Part shown: positions 1-6,560 of the stretch, in pieces
How positions within the stretch are numbered: position 1 is the stretch's first letter
Layout of the letters: each line of letters begins with the position of its first letter
NCBI GenBank assembly: GCA_023143305.1
Contig: JAGLHV010000048.1
Coordinates: 1-7,734 of the forward strand
Source: a bacterium
GTDB taxonomy: Bacteria > CBDUZB01 > JAGLHV01
Direction of reading: 5' to 3'
Length of the DNA stretch: 7,734 bases
Program-made: the position numbers and the translations under genes
The notes under the pieces: model-generated
What the model was told of the DNA's origin: nothing
Database searches by the model: none
Seen by the model: the letters and a program-made list of their open reading frames with translations, nothing else

Positions 1-11
1 TACCTTTATTG

Positions 12-68
12 CCTGCCCGCTCCGCCTTAGGCGGATAAGGAGGGTCATTCCTGCGGAAGCAGGAATCT
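12..68. repeat. GC-rich double-hairpin repeat element (dRS3-like)
   Basis: Two perfect inverted repeats lie side by side. TCCGCC (21-26) and GGCGGA (30-35) flank a 3-nt loop. ATTCCTGC (47-54) and GCAGGAAT (59-66) flank the 4-nt loop GGAA. The second unit has the 8+4+8 architecture of the neisserial dRS3 repeat (ATTCCCGC-GAAA-GCGGGAAT), and similar dispersed elements occur in other bacteria. CCTGC also appears at 12-16 and could pair with GCAGG at 59-63, giving an alternative long-range fold. The stretch is clearly richer in G+C than everything after it, which suggests an inserted dispersed repeat or an intergenic RNA structure. There is no T-run after either hairpin, so an intrinsic terminator on the + strand is unlikely. 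The outer limits are my estimate, because only one copy is visible. Confidence 0.6.
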
Positions 69-151
69 ATAATGTGTTGTTTTGTAGAACTATTAAAGTT
101 GATGTATACGGAGTAAAATAAATTATTAATGGATAAATTAAGGGAGAGCTT

Positions 152-997
152 ATGGAGAAAAAGAAAAGTTTGAAAAATCAAAAAAAGATTATGGATGTAG
201 TCGTTTATTGTATACTTTCAGTGGTGGGAATAACTATGCTTTTCCCTTTTTTATGGATGTTGTCTACCTCATTGAAAGATTTAAGCCAGGTATTTACTAC
301 CAGTATAAATCTTATTCCGGATCCTATTAGGTGGGGTAATTATGTTAAAGCCTGGACTTCGATTCCATTCGGAAGATTTTATTTAAATAGTGTTTTTATT
401 GCTGTAACCATCACAGCAGGACAGGTTTTTACCAGCAGTTTAGCTGCTTATGCCTTTGCCCGTTTAAAATTTCCGGGAAGAGAAAAACTATTTTTTGGTT
501 ATTTGGCAACAATGATGATTCCCGGGACAGTAACGATGATCCCGGTATTTATTTTGATGAAGGTTATGGGTTGGCTGGATACTTATAAGGCCTTAATTTT
601 ACCGGGTATGTTTACTGCTTACGGGACATTTATGTTAAGGCAGTTTTTTATGACTTTGCCTCACGATTTAGAAGATGCAGCTAAAATTGATGGGTGTGGT
701 TTTTTTGGTATTTATTGGCGGGTGATTATTCCTTTATCCAAGCCGGCATTAGCTACCTTAGCGACTTTTACTTTTATCTGGAATTGGGGTAATTTTATTT
801 GGCCTTTGGTTGTAACTAATTCGGAAAAAATGAAAACCTTACCTATTGGACTTTCTTATTTCCAGGATTTACATTCTACGGAATGGACTTTACTTATGGC
901 TGCATCTCTTATTGTGCTTATTCCGGCGTTAATTGTTTTTATTTTTAACCAACGCTTTTTTACCAGAGGAATAGCTTTAACCGGGATGAAAGGCTAA
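152..997 (+). CDS. ABC sugar transporter permease, MalG/CUT1 type
   Basis: This is a 281-residue inner-membrane permease of a carbohydrate ABC importer (binding-protein-dependent transport inner membrane component family). Six hydrophobic segments are visible, at roughly residues 15-38, 76-100, 112-136, 143-166, 198-222 and 246-266. The cytoplasmic EAA loop that docks the ATPase lies at about 174-194, with the pattern E-x-A-x3-DG-x8-R-x3-P (EDAAKIDG, then WRVIIPLSKPAL). The C-terminus QRFFTRGIALTGMKG is the typical ending of MalG-side permeases. The length is normal for the family. The ATG is preceded by AGGGAGAG at 141-148. It leads the visible operon, 54 nt before the binding-protein start chosen here. 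A MalF-type partner and an ATPase are expected but are not in the window; the partner may lie upstream of the repeat, and CUT1 systems often share an ATPase encoded elsewhere. The substrate cannot be read from the sequence. Confidence 0.95.
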   Translation: MEKKKSLKNQKKIMDVVVYCILSVVGITMLFPFLWMLSTSLKDLSQVFTTSINLIPDPIRWGNYVKAWTSIPFGRFYLNSVFIAVTITAGQVFTSSLAAYAFARLKFPGREKLFFGYLATMMIPGTVTMIPVFILMKVMGWLDTYKALILPGMFTAYGTFMLRQFFMTLPHDLEDAAKIDGCGFFGIYWRVIIPLSKPALATLATFTFIWNWGNFIWPLVVTNSEKMKTLPIGLSYFQDLHSTEWTLLMAASLIVLIPALIVFIFNQRFFTRGIALTGMKG

Positions 998-1036
998 AAA
1001 TTAAAAAAGGAGGAAAGCATGCAACTATTTTTTCAT

Positions 1037-1045
1037 AAAGGAGAG
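1037..1045 (+). promoter_or_regulatory. Shine-Dalgarno site deciding the binding-protein start
   Basis: AAAGGAGAG ends 6 nt before the ATG at 1052, with its AGGAG core 8 nt away. That ATG gives a canonical lipoprotein signal peptide. A second good site, AAGGAGG at 1007-1013, serves an in-frame ATG at 1019 that would add 11 non-hydrophobic residues (MQLFFHKGENG). The downstream start is preferred because it gives the standard K-K-hydrophobic-lipobox layout. Confidence 0.6.
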
Positions 1046-1051
1046 AATGGA

Positions 1052-2374
1052 ATGAAAAAGTGCTTAGGTTTTTTGTTATTGGTTGTTTTAGGTTCGGTTT
1101 TGTTAGGAGGATGTGGAAAAAAAGAGGATGCAGAAAGCAAAAAAGTAAATATCCGGGTTGCTTTTTGGGGTGGGGTGGAAGAAAAAAAAATAATTACTGA
1201 GACTATTACTGATTGGGAAGCAAAACAATCAAAAATAAAAATAGAGTTAGAGCATATTCCGGTTACTTCTTATCTGGATAAGGTATTAACGGAAATTGCC
1301 GGCAGAAGAGCTGCGGATGTAATTTTTTGTGATGTAAATGCTTTTGTTCCTTTTTTTTATAAGAATGTTCTTTTGGATTTAACCCCTTTAATTGAAAAAG
1401 ATAAAGAATTCAAGATTAAAATAAACGACTTTTTTCCGGAAGTTTTAGCCAGGTTTACCAAAAAAGGGAAAATATTTTGTATTCCCCGGGACACGGCGCC
1501 TTTTGCAGTAATCTATTACAACAAAGATTTATTCGACCAGTTAAAAATCCCTTATCCCACTGATGATTGGGATTGGGACACATTTTTAAAGATAGCCCAA
1601 AAAATGACTATCGATGAAAAAGGAAAAAACCCTACGGATAAAGGTTTTAATGATAAAAAAGTGAAACGTTATGGTTTTTGGTGTTGGACATGGCAGAATT
1701 TTGTTTATAGTAACGGAGGGAAGATAGTTGATGATATAAATAATCCTACTACTTGTCTTCTAAATCAACCCCAGGCGATAGAAGGATATCAATTCTATGT
1801 AGATTTAATGAACAAATATAATGTAGCGCCTTCAGGAGATGCCTTAGCTAATATGGGTATAGGGATTGACCAGATGTTTGCTATGGGCAAATTAGCTATG
1901 TATCAATCAGGAATATGGGATACACCTCATTTAAGAGAAATGCTTAAATTTAACTGGGATGTGGTTATGTTTCCCAAGGGGCCGGGCGGAAGGAGAGGTT
2001 TTGCTACCGGGGGTTCAGGGTATGCTATAGTATCGGCAACCAAGCATCCTCAGGAAGCATGGGAGGTAATAAAGTGTCTGGCTGGGGATGAAGGGCAGGA
2101 AAAATTAGCCGATACAGGCCTTGCTCAACCGGCTAATCGAAAAATAGCAAAAGGAGTCCATTTTGCCCAATCTTCCAGCTTTCCTTTAAATAAAGGAATG
2201 TTAAATGAAGCAGTTAAATATGTCGTTTATGATCCATTTCATATTCGTTGGAGGGAAGCACAGGATAAATATATTACTCCTAAATTGGATTTAATTAATT
2301 CCGGTAAAATATCCGTTGAAGAAGGATTTGAGCGGATAGTACCGAAAGTAAATGCTTTATTGAGGGAAGAATAA
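1052..2374 (+). CDS. Sugar ABC transporter substrate-binding lipoprotein (family 1)
   Basis: This is a 440-residue extracytoplasmic solute-binding protein of the MalE/UgpB family (SBP family 1), the capture component of a carbohydrate importer. The N-terminus has a lysine pair, a hydrophobic stretch and the lipobox LGGC with the lipidated Cys at residue 21, followed by a charged tether (GKKEDAESKK). The mature fold opens with the strand NIRVAFWG (33-40). Family features follow: RRAADVIFCD (85-94), a hinge-like segment with IPRDTAPFAVIYYNKDLF (144-161), aromatic-rich putative sugar-contact stretches (YGFWCWTWQNF, 207-217), MFAMGKLAMYQSG (275-287) and GGSGYAIVSATKHPQEAWE (320-338). Length is normal. 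An alternative in-frame ATG at 1019 would give 451 residues. It follows the permease closely and ends in tandem stops (TAA, TAG). The ligand is probably an oligosaccharide released from the polymer attacked by this locus, but specificity is not readable here. Confidence 0.94.
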   Translation: MKKCLGFLLLVVLGSVLLGGCGKKEDAESKKVNIRVAFWGGVEEKKIITETITDWEAKQSKIKIELEHIPVTSYLDKVLTEIAGRRAADVIFCDVNAFVPFFYKNVLLDLTPLIEKDKEFKIKINDFFPEVLARFTKKGKIFCIPRDTAPFAVIYYNKDLFDQLKIPYPTDDWDWDTFLKIAQKMTIDEKGKNPTDKGFNDKKVKRYGFWCWTWQNFVYSNGGKIVDDINNPTTCLLNQPQAIEGYQFYVDLMNKYNVAPSGDALANMGIGIDQMFAMGKLAMYQSGIWDTPHLREMLKFNWDVVMFPKGPGGRRGFATGGSGYAIVSATKHPQEAWEVIKCLAGDEGQEKLADTGLAQPANRKIAKGVHFAQSSSFPLNKGMLNEAVKYVVYDPFHIRWREAQDKYITPKLDLINSGKISVEEGFERIVPKVNALLREE

Positions 2375-2433
2375 TAGAAAATCAAAAATTTTGAACTCAG
2401 GGTTGGTTATACATAATTCAATAAAGGATGTGT

Positions 2434-3048
2434 ATGGGAATGAAGAAGAGCAATACAGGATTTACTTTAATTGAATTGATGATTGCTGTTGGTATTGTTA
2501 GTTTGTTGGTGATGGTAGCCGTACCCAAGTTTGCTGATGTAATACAAAAATCAAAAGAAGCAAGCACTAAAGGTAATTTAGCTGTTTTAAGAAGTGCAGT
2601 TAATATTTATTATTCAGATAATGAAGGAATGTGGCCCCAACAAAACAGAGTATTAGATAACGATGCTACCTGGCATTATGAAAGTAGTTGGCTTCCGGGA
2701 GCAACTGGCGTGGATCCCGACCCTGATCATTTTGAAACATTGATGTTAGTTCGCGATGGTGAAGGGCGTTTCAAATATATTGACAAGATTCCTAATGCTT
2801 ACATTGGACAAAAATGGGTGGGTGCTGCTGGATTTAATAAAGAAGGGACCAGTATTGTAGGAACTTATCATTCGGATGTACAGACAGGGGTTCCGGGAAC
2901 CGGCAGTATTTTTACAAGGGGGCCGGATACGGAATGGTTGTGGGAGGTATGGATGTATTGTTGTGATACAGGTAATGTGTGGGTTAACGCCAATAAATTT
3001 GCAGGTCCCAGATTTGATACAAGGGGTAAAGCGATTACAAGCTGGTAA
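2434..3048 (+). CDS. Type IV pilin/GspG-like pseudopilin (prepilin-type N-terminus)
   Basis: This 204-residue protein has a textbook class III prepilin leader. A short basic leader (MGMKKSNTG) precedes the cleavage site G|FTLIEL, with Phe at +1 and Glu at +5, then a hydrophobic helix to about residue 31 (VGIVSLLVMVAVPKFADVI region). The N-terminal methylation motif means processing by a prepilin peptidase and assembly in a type II secretion or type IV pilus-like machine. The helix continues with KEASTKGNLAVLRSAVNIYYSDNEGMWP, as in GspG-like proteins. The C-terminal half is long, has an adjacent Cys pair (176-177, WMYCCDTG) and ends DTRGKAITSW, a tail I associate with GspG-like pseudopilins. 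Three ATGs are possible (2428, 2434, 2440); AAAGGA at 2423-2428 best suits 2434 or 2440, and all keep the leader. No other secretion or pilus gene is visible, so it probably works with machinery encoded elsewhere. Its role in a sugar operon, perhaps substrate contact or enzyme secretion, is inference. Confidence 0.9.
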   Translation: MGMKKSNTGFTLIELMIAVGIVSLLVMVAVPKFADVIQKSKEASTKGNLAVLRSAVNIYYSDNEGMWPQQNRVLDNDATWHYESSWLPGATGVDPDPDHFETLMLVRDGEGRFKYIDKIPNAYIGQKWVGAAGFNKEGTSIVGTYHSDVQTGVPGTGSIFTRGPDTEWLWEVWMYCCDTGNVWVNANKFAGPRFDTRGKAITSW

Positions 3049-3069
3049 AAGAGGGGGTATTTAAGGAAA

Positions 3070-5193
3070 ATGAGTTCAGTTAATTTAAAGAACGGTTATT
3101 TTGAAATTGATGGAAAGAAACAGTTTATTTTGTCAGGGGAAATTCAGTATTTTAGAATTAAAAAAGATAAATGGAGAAAAATGTTGGAGGGTTTGTGTGA
3201 GGCAAACTGTAATACCCTTTCTACTTATATACCCTGGAATTGGCATGAGTATGAACAGGGAAAATTTGATTTTACCGGAGAGACACATCCCAGCAGGGAC
3301 TTAGTAAGTTTTTTAAAATTAGTTAAAGAATACGGACTAAATTTGGTTATTAAGGGTGGCCCTCATATCCATGCGGAATTTTCAAACGGGGGTATTCCTA
3401 AGTGGGTTCTTTCCAGATACCCGGAGGTGCTTTGTTTAGATAACCAGGGAAAACCGACCGGTAACTATGCTTTTTATCCACCGGTAACCTATCTCCATCC
3501 TACTTATATGGAATTAGTAAAAAAATGGTATGAAGCGTTTACCAAAATAGTGCTTTCTTCGGATAATATTATTTTATGGCAGGTAGATAATGAAGTGAGT
3601 TATAGTTTATCTTTTTTTCATTATTCACCCGGACAGGCATTTACCGGGGATTATAATCCATTTCTGGTGGAAAATGGGCTATATCAACAATATTTAACTA
3701 AAAAGTTTAAAAATATAGAAGTTTTAAATGCTCGCTATGGAGAAAATAATACGGATTTTACTTTAGTTTCTCCTCCCCGCAGGGAACCAACTAATGAGGC
3801 AGAACAATTTAAAGTGTTTGACTGGTGTGAATTTCGGGAGAAATTAGTAGGTATGTATGTGCGTTCTTTAATAGAAACTCTCTTTGAGTTGGGTTGTCGG
3901 GGGCCTTTTAGTGTTGACGATCCGCTATTGGGTTATGATACATCCTGGAAAGGTATTTATGATCAGGTTAAAGATCCCCGTTGGCAGGTAGTTATTGGGT
4001 ATACTTATTATACCGGAAATATGGAAGAGGAGTCCATAGGGTATCATCTTTCCCGTATAGAATTTACCAGAGCATCAGGGACTCCGGTGGTTTCCAACCA
4101 TGAAATCCAGGCAGGAAATGTATATTTTCTTTCCCATTGGAAACAATCTCCTTCGGATTATGATTTAATTTGGAAAACTTCTATTGGGTTTGGCAGTAAT
4201 ATGATTAATTTTTATTGGTTTTGTGATGGTTATAACTTTTTAGGATACGAACATTTTTTACCAGAAATGAATTTTTCTTCTCCGCTGGATAGGGATGGCA
4301 ATAAAAGGTTTCAATTTGGAATAATAAAGAAAATCGGTAAAATGCTCAAAAATTATCCGGAAATCGTAGAAACTACTCCTGATTACGATTTGGCCGTTGG
4401 ATATTATCACCCTTATGCCCGGGCCGGTAAATTTAATAATTTAGAGGGAATAGGAAATTTCGAACTAAGTAAAGGAGGGGCAGTTGGTTCTTTTATCGAT
4501 CTTTTAGGAGTATGTAATATTAATTTCCAAATGCTTAATTTAGAAGCAAATTTTAAAGAAAACATTTTTTCTTTTCCGGCAAGATTAGTAGTTGTTTGTT
4601 ATGAATTTTTGGATAAAAGTATTCAGAAGTCCTTACTTGATTATGTTTCTGCCGGAGGTCATTTGATTTTGTTAAATAAGATACCTCTTAAAGATGAAAA
4701 CATGCAGGAATGTAAGATATTATATGATAGTTTGAAGATAGCAAAGGTAGATTGTTTGCCTAAAGGGAAAGGGTTTTTTGAGATAAATAGAGTGGGATAC
4801 AAAAATTATGATTTTTGTGTTTATGATGATTTACAAGTATATGAATTTAATGATAAAAACTATAGTGTTGATTTAACTTCTTTTTCCTCAGGCAGAATAT
4901 GTGGATTTAGCAGGAATGTGGGCAAAGGAAAAATATCGGTTATTGGATTTATTCCCCGGGTTTTTCTGGATGTTTCCAGAAATTTTGCCCGGGATTATTT
5001 TGTAAAAAAATCGCGGGATGGGATTTTAATTTATGAACGAAAAAATAAAGATTTTTCACTTTTGACAGTCTGTAATTTACTGGAAAAAGAAGAAAAGATA
5101 AAAATAAATCAGAAAGAATTTATTTTACCTCCCCGTCAGGCGACATTTATTATTAAAAAAGGGGAAAAATATGAAAAGTGGGAAGAGGAATAA
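3070..5193 (+). CDS. Cytoplasmic glycoside hydrolase, GH35/GH42-like (beta-galactosidase or exo-glucosaminidase type)
   Basis: This 707-residue retaining glycosidase probably trims terminal sugars from imported oligosaccharides. The N-terminal TIM barrel begins with the GH35-like hallmark LSGEIQYFRI (21-30) and continues with NTLSTYIPWNWHEYEQGKFDF (48-68), a GGPHIHAEF-x2-GGIPKWV block (96-112) and the acid/base motif WQVDNE (Glu175). The probable nucleophile is Glu345 in VSNHEIQAG, about 170 residues later. This resembles archaeal GlmA exo-glucosaminidases and GH42 enzymes more than classical GH35 galactosidases. Residues about 505-540 (RLVVVCYEFLD, then LLDYVSAGGHLILLNK) look like the Rossmann/GATase-like trimerisation domain of such enzymes, and a small beta-rich C-terminal domain follows. 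There is no signal peptide, so it should be cytoplasmic. The ATG has AAGGA only 2 nt away and GAGGGGGT 11 nt away, so initiation may be modest or coupled to the pseudopilin 21 nt upstream. Family placement is firm at clan level; the sugar cleaved is uncertain. Confidence 0.85.
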   Translation: MSSVNLKNGYFEIDGKKQFILSGEIQYFRIKKDKWRKMLEGLCEANCNTLSTYIPWNWHEYEQGKFDFTGETHPSRDLVSFLKLVKEYGLNLVIKGGPHIHAEFSNGGIPKWVLSRYPEVLCLDNQGKPTGNYAFYPPVTYLHPTYMELVKKWYEAFTKIVLSSDNIILWQVDNEVSYSLSFFHYSPGQAFTGDYNPFLVENGLYQQYLTKKFKNIEVLNARYGENNTDFTLVSPPRREPTNEAEQFKVFDWCEFREKLVGMYVRSLIETLFELGCRGPFSVDDPLLGYDTSWKGIYDQVKDPRWQVVIGYTYYTGNMEEESIGYHLSRIEFTRASGTPVVSNHEIQAGNVYFLSHWKQSPSDYDLIWKTSIGFGSNMINFYWFCDGYNFLGYEHFLPEMNFSSPLDRDGNKRFQFGIIKKIGKMLKNYPEIVETTPDYDLAVGYYHPYARAGKFNNLEGIGNFELSKGGAVGSFIDLLGVCNINFQMLNLEANFKENIFSFPARLVVVCYEFLDKSIQKSLLDYVSAGGHLILLNKIPLKDENMQECKILYDSLKIAKVDCLPKGKGFFEINRVGYKNYDFCVYDDLQVYEFNDKNYSVDLTSFSSGRICGFSRNVGKGKISVIGFIPRVFLDVSRNFARDYFVKKSRDGILIYERKNKDFSLLTVCNLLEKEEKIKINQKEFILPPRQATFIIKKGEKYEKWEEE

Positions 5194-5199
5194 TTAGGA
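5184..5199 (+). promoter_or_regulatory. Candidate ribosome-binding region inside the hydrolase gene end
   Basis: AGAGGAA at 5184-5190 lies within the last codons of the hydrolase, 11 nt before the ATG at 5202. A second AGGA at 5196-5199 is only 2 nt away. Neither spacing is ideal. With only 8 nt between the hydrolase stop and this ATG, translational coupling is the likely mode of initiation. A GTG at 5178 would also open the frame but has no good Shine-Dalgarno site. Confidence 0.45.
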
Positions 5200-5201
5200 T
5201 T

Positions 5202-6440
5202 ATGAAAAAGGTAGACTTGGAAATGTGGGTTATGCCTAATGCTTCTTTTAAAACAGGGTTAACTTTTGGAGAAGAATTGAAGCATTTTTCAAAAAAATAT
5301 CCTCATATAAATGTGCGAGTAAAAGTTCATACCTGGTCATCTGCATGGAAATTTATTATGGAAGCAGTGAGAACCAGGCAGGGACCGGATATTTTTCAAT
5401 TAGGTAGTAGTTGGGTTAATACCCTTGCTTATTTAGGCGGATTAGCGGATATTAGTAAACCAATAAAAGAATTAAAAAAGAAAGATTTTTTTTCTCCTCT
5501 TAATAAGCAAATGGAGGAATCTTTTAAGGAAGAGAAAATATATTCCCTCCCCTGGTTTATGGATGCCCGAATACTTTTTTATCGGAAAGATATTTTTAAA
5601 AAAGCAGGACTGGAAGAAAAAGATATTGAAAATTGGGACTCATTTCAAAAGGCTTGCCATAAAATAGAAACACTTAAAATAAAAGGAAAGAAAATCTATC
5701 CCCTGGCGGTATCCGGGGCAAAAAGCTGGACTTTAATTCATGATATTGCTCCCTGGATTTGGGCAGGAGGGGGAGATTTTTTAAAATTTAAAGGCAAAAA
5801 GATAAGGTTGCAACAACGAGAATCTTTGGAGGGAATGAAATTTTATTTTGATCTGGTTAAAGACTACGGAAGTAAAAATGCCTTAAGGCAAAATATGGGC
5901 AAGGTAATGGAGGATTTTTTTATTTACGGGCGTTATGCTATGCATTTCTCCGGAACCTGGGTTTTTTCTGCTTTTCTTAATCCCAGTAGCCATTTATATC
6001 GAGCGGAAATTGCCCAAAATATTGGAATAGCCTTACCCCCTGCAGGGCCAAAAGGAAGATATAGTTTTTTAGGGGGAAGCAATCTGGGAATTGCTAAATT
6101 TTCTAAATACCCCCGGGAAGCATGGGAATTAATTTATTTTTTAACCTCCCCTGCTTCTCAATTGCGCTATACAAAAGCAATCAGTAATCTTCCTGTCCAT
6201 TCTAAGATATTCAATGCATTCTTTTTCGAGGATGAGCAATTAGCAGAAAAAATTAAACAAATATGTTCTTGTGGCCGTATGTTTCCGCAGGTATTTTCCT
6301 GGGGAATTATTGAAACAATGATAATAGAAATGTTGGCAGATATTTTTCACAGGATAAAAGAGGAAAAATACACACAAGCTTTTCTTAAAAAAGAGGTAAA
6401 AAAGATTTCTTCCGAGATAGATTTTGTTCTTTCTCTTTAA
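5202..6440 (+). CDS. Family 1 solute-binding protein without signal peptide (predicted cytoplasmic)
   Basis: This 412-residue protein has the SBP family 1 (MalE/UgpB) fold and is a paralogue of the upstream lipoprotein. It shows a first strand VDLEMWVMP (4-12), then FGEELKHFSKKYPHINVRV (22-40), RTRQGPDIFQLGSSWVN (57-73), YSLPWFMDARILFYRKDIF (114-132), the conserved FFIYGRYAMHFSGTW (239-253) and LGGSNLGIAKFSKYPREAWE (290-309). Unlike its paralogue it begins directly with the fold: there is no hydrophobic leader or lipobox, and the frame is closed by TGA at 5172-5174, so none can be added upstream. A GTG at 5178 would only add MGRGIIRI. The protein should therefore stay in the cytoplasm, where a transport role is impossible. 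A sugar-sensing or scaffold role is inference, prompted by the putative diguanylate cyclase gene that follows. It is 8 nt after the hydrolase, so probably co-transcribed. The family call is firm; the function is unknown. Confidence 0.88.
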   Translation: MKKVDLEMWVMPNASFKTGLTFGEELKHFSKKYPHINVRVKVHTWSSAWKFIMEAVRTRQGPDIFQLGSSWVNTLAYLGGLADISKPIKELKKKDFFSPLNKQMEESFKEEKIYSLPWFMDARILFYRKDIFKKAGLEEKDIENWDSFQKACHKIETLKIKGKKIYPLAVSGAKSWTLIHDIAPWIWAGGGDFLKFKGKKIRLQQRESLEGMKFYFDLVKDYGSKNALRQNMGKVMEDFFIYGRYAMHFSGTWVFSAFLNPSSHLYRAEIAQNIGIALPPAGPKGRYSFLGGSNLGIAKFSKYPREAWELIYFLTSPASQLRYTKAISNLPVHSKIFNAFFFEDEQLAEKIKQICSCGRMFPQVFSWGIIETMIIEMLADIFHRIKEEKYTQAFLKKEVKKISSEIDFVLSL

Positions 6441-6499
6441 GTAAGATTTAGCGAAAGAGATATATAGGAGACTTATTTTCGGTTAATAGATTTTATAAC

Positions 6500-6530
6500 T
6501 TGAAAAAAAATAACATAAACAGCGTAATAT
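6500..6530 (+). promoter_or_regulatory. Weak candidate sigma70-type promoter before the GGDEF gene
   Basis: TTGAAA (6500-6505) and TAATAT (6525-6530) are spaced 19 nt apart in the 120-nt AT-rich gap. This would give a transcript start about 23 nt before the GTG at 6561, with the ribosome-binding site inside the leader. The spacing is 2 nt longer than ideal and AT-rich DNA yields such matches by chance. The alternative is read-through from the operon. Confidence 0.25.
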
Positions 6531-6544
6531 TTTATAAAGAAAAA

Positions 6545-6551
6545 AAGGAAG
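6545..6551 (+). promoter_or_regulatory. Shine-Dalgarno site supporting the GTG start
   Basis: AAGGAAG sits 9 nt before the GTG at 6561. An in-frame TAA at 6552-6554 closes the frame immediately upstream, and the next in-frame ATG is 45 codons downstream, inside the first GAF domain. These facts together make GTG the start. Confidence 0.7.
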
Positions 6552-6560
6552 TAAACAGTA

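Noticed and set aside
77..108. Possible promoter in the leader of the permease gene
   Set aside because: TTGTTT or TTGTAG can be paired with TGTATA or TATACG, but the matches are poor or the spacing is wrong. Nothing stands out from AT-rich background.
2382..2394. Dyad TCAAAA-A-TTTTGA between the lipoprotein and pseudopilin genes
   Set aside because: The 1-nt centre cannot form a hairpin loop, and a short AT dyad in AT-rich DNA is likely chance. There is no second copy to support an operator.
2391..2417. Possible promoter TTGAAC...CATAAT before the pseudopilin
   Set aside because: The spacer is only 15 nt and the predicted transcript start would fall at about the ribosome-binding site, leaving almost no leader. 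Read-through in the operon is simpler.
2876..3064. 62-codon open frame overlapping the end of the pseudopilin gene
   Set aside because: It is out of frame with a clear prepilin gene, has no ribosome-binding site and shows no recognisable protein features.
3101..3304. 67-codon open frame inside the hydrolase gene
   Set aside because: It is a shadow of the strongly supported glycoside hydrolase reading frame.
6432..6460. Possible terminator hairpin TCTCTTT...AAAGAGA after the second binding protein
   Set aside because: The stem is 7 AT-rich pairs with a 15-nt loop, overlaps the coding end and has no following T-run, so it is not a convincing intrinsic terminator.
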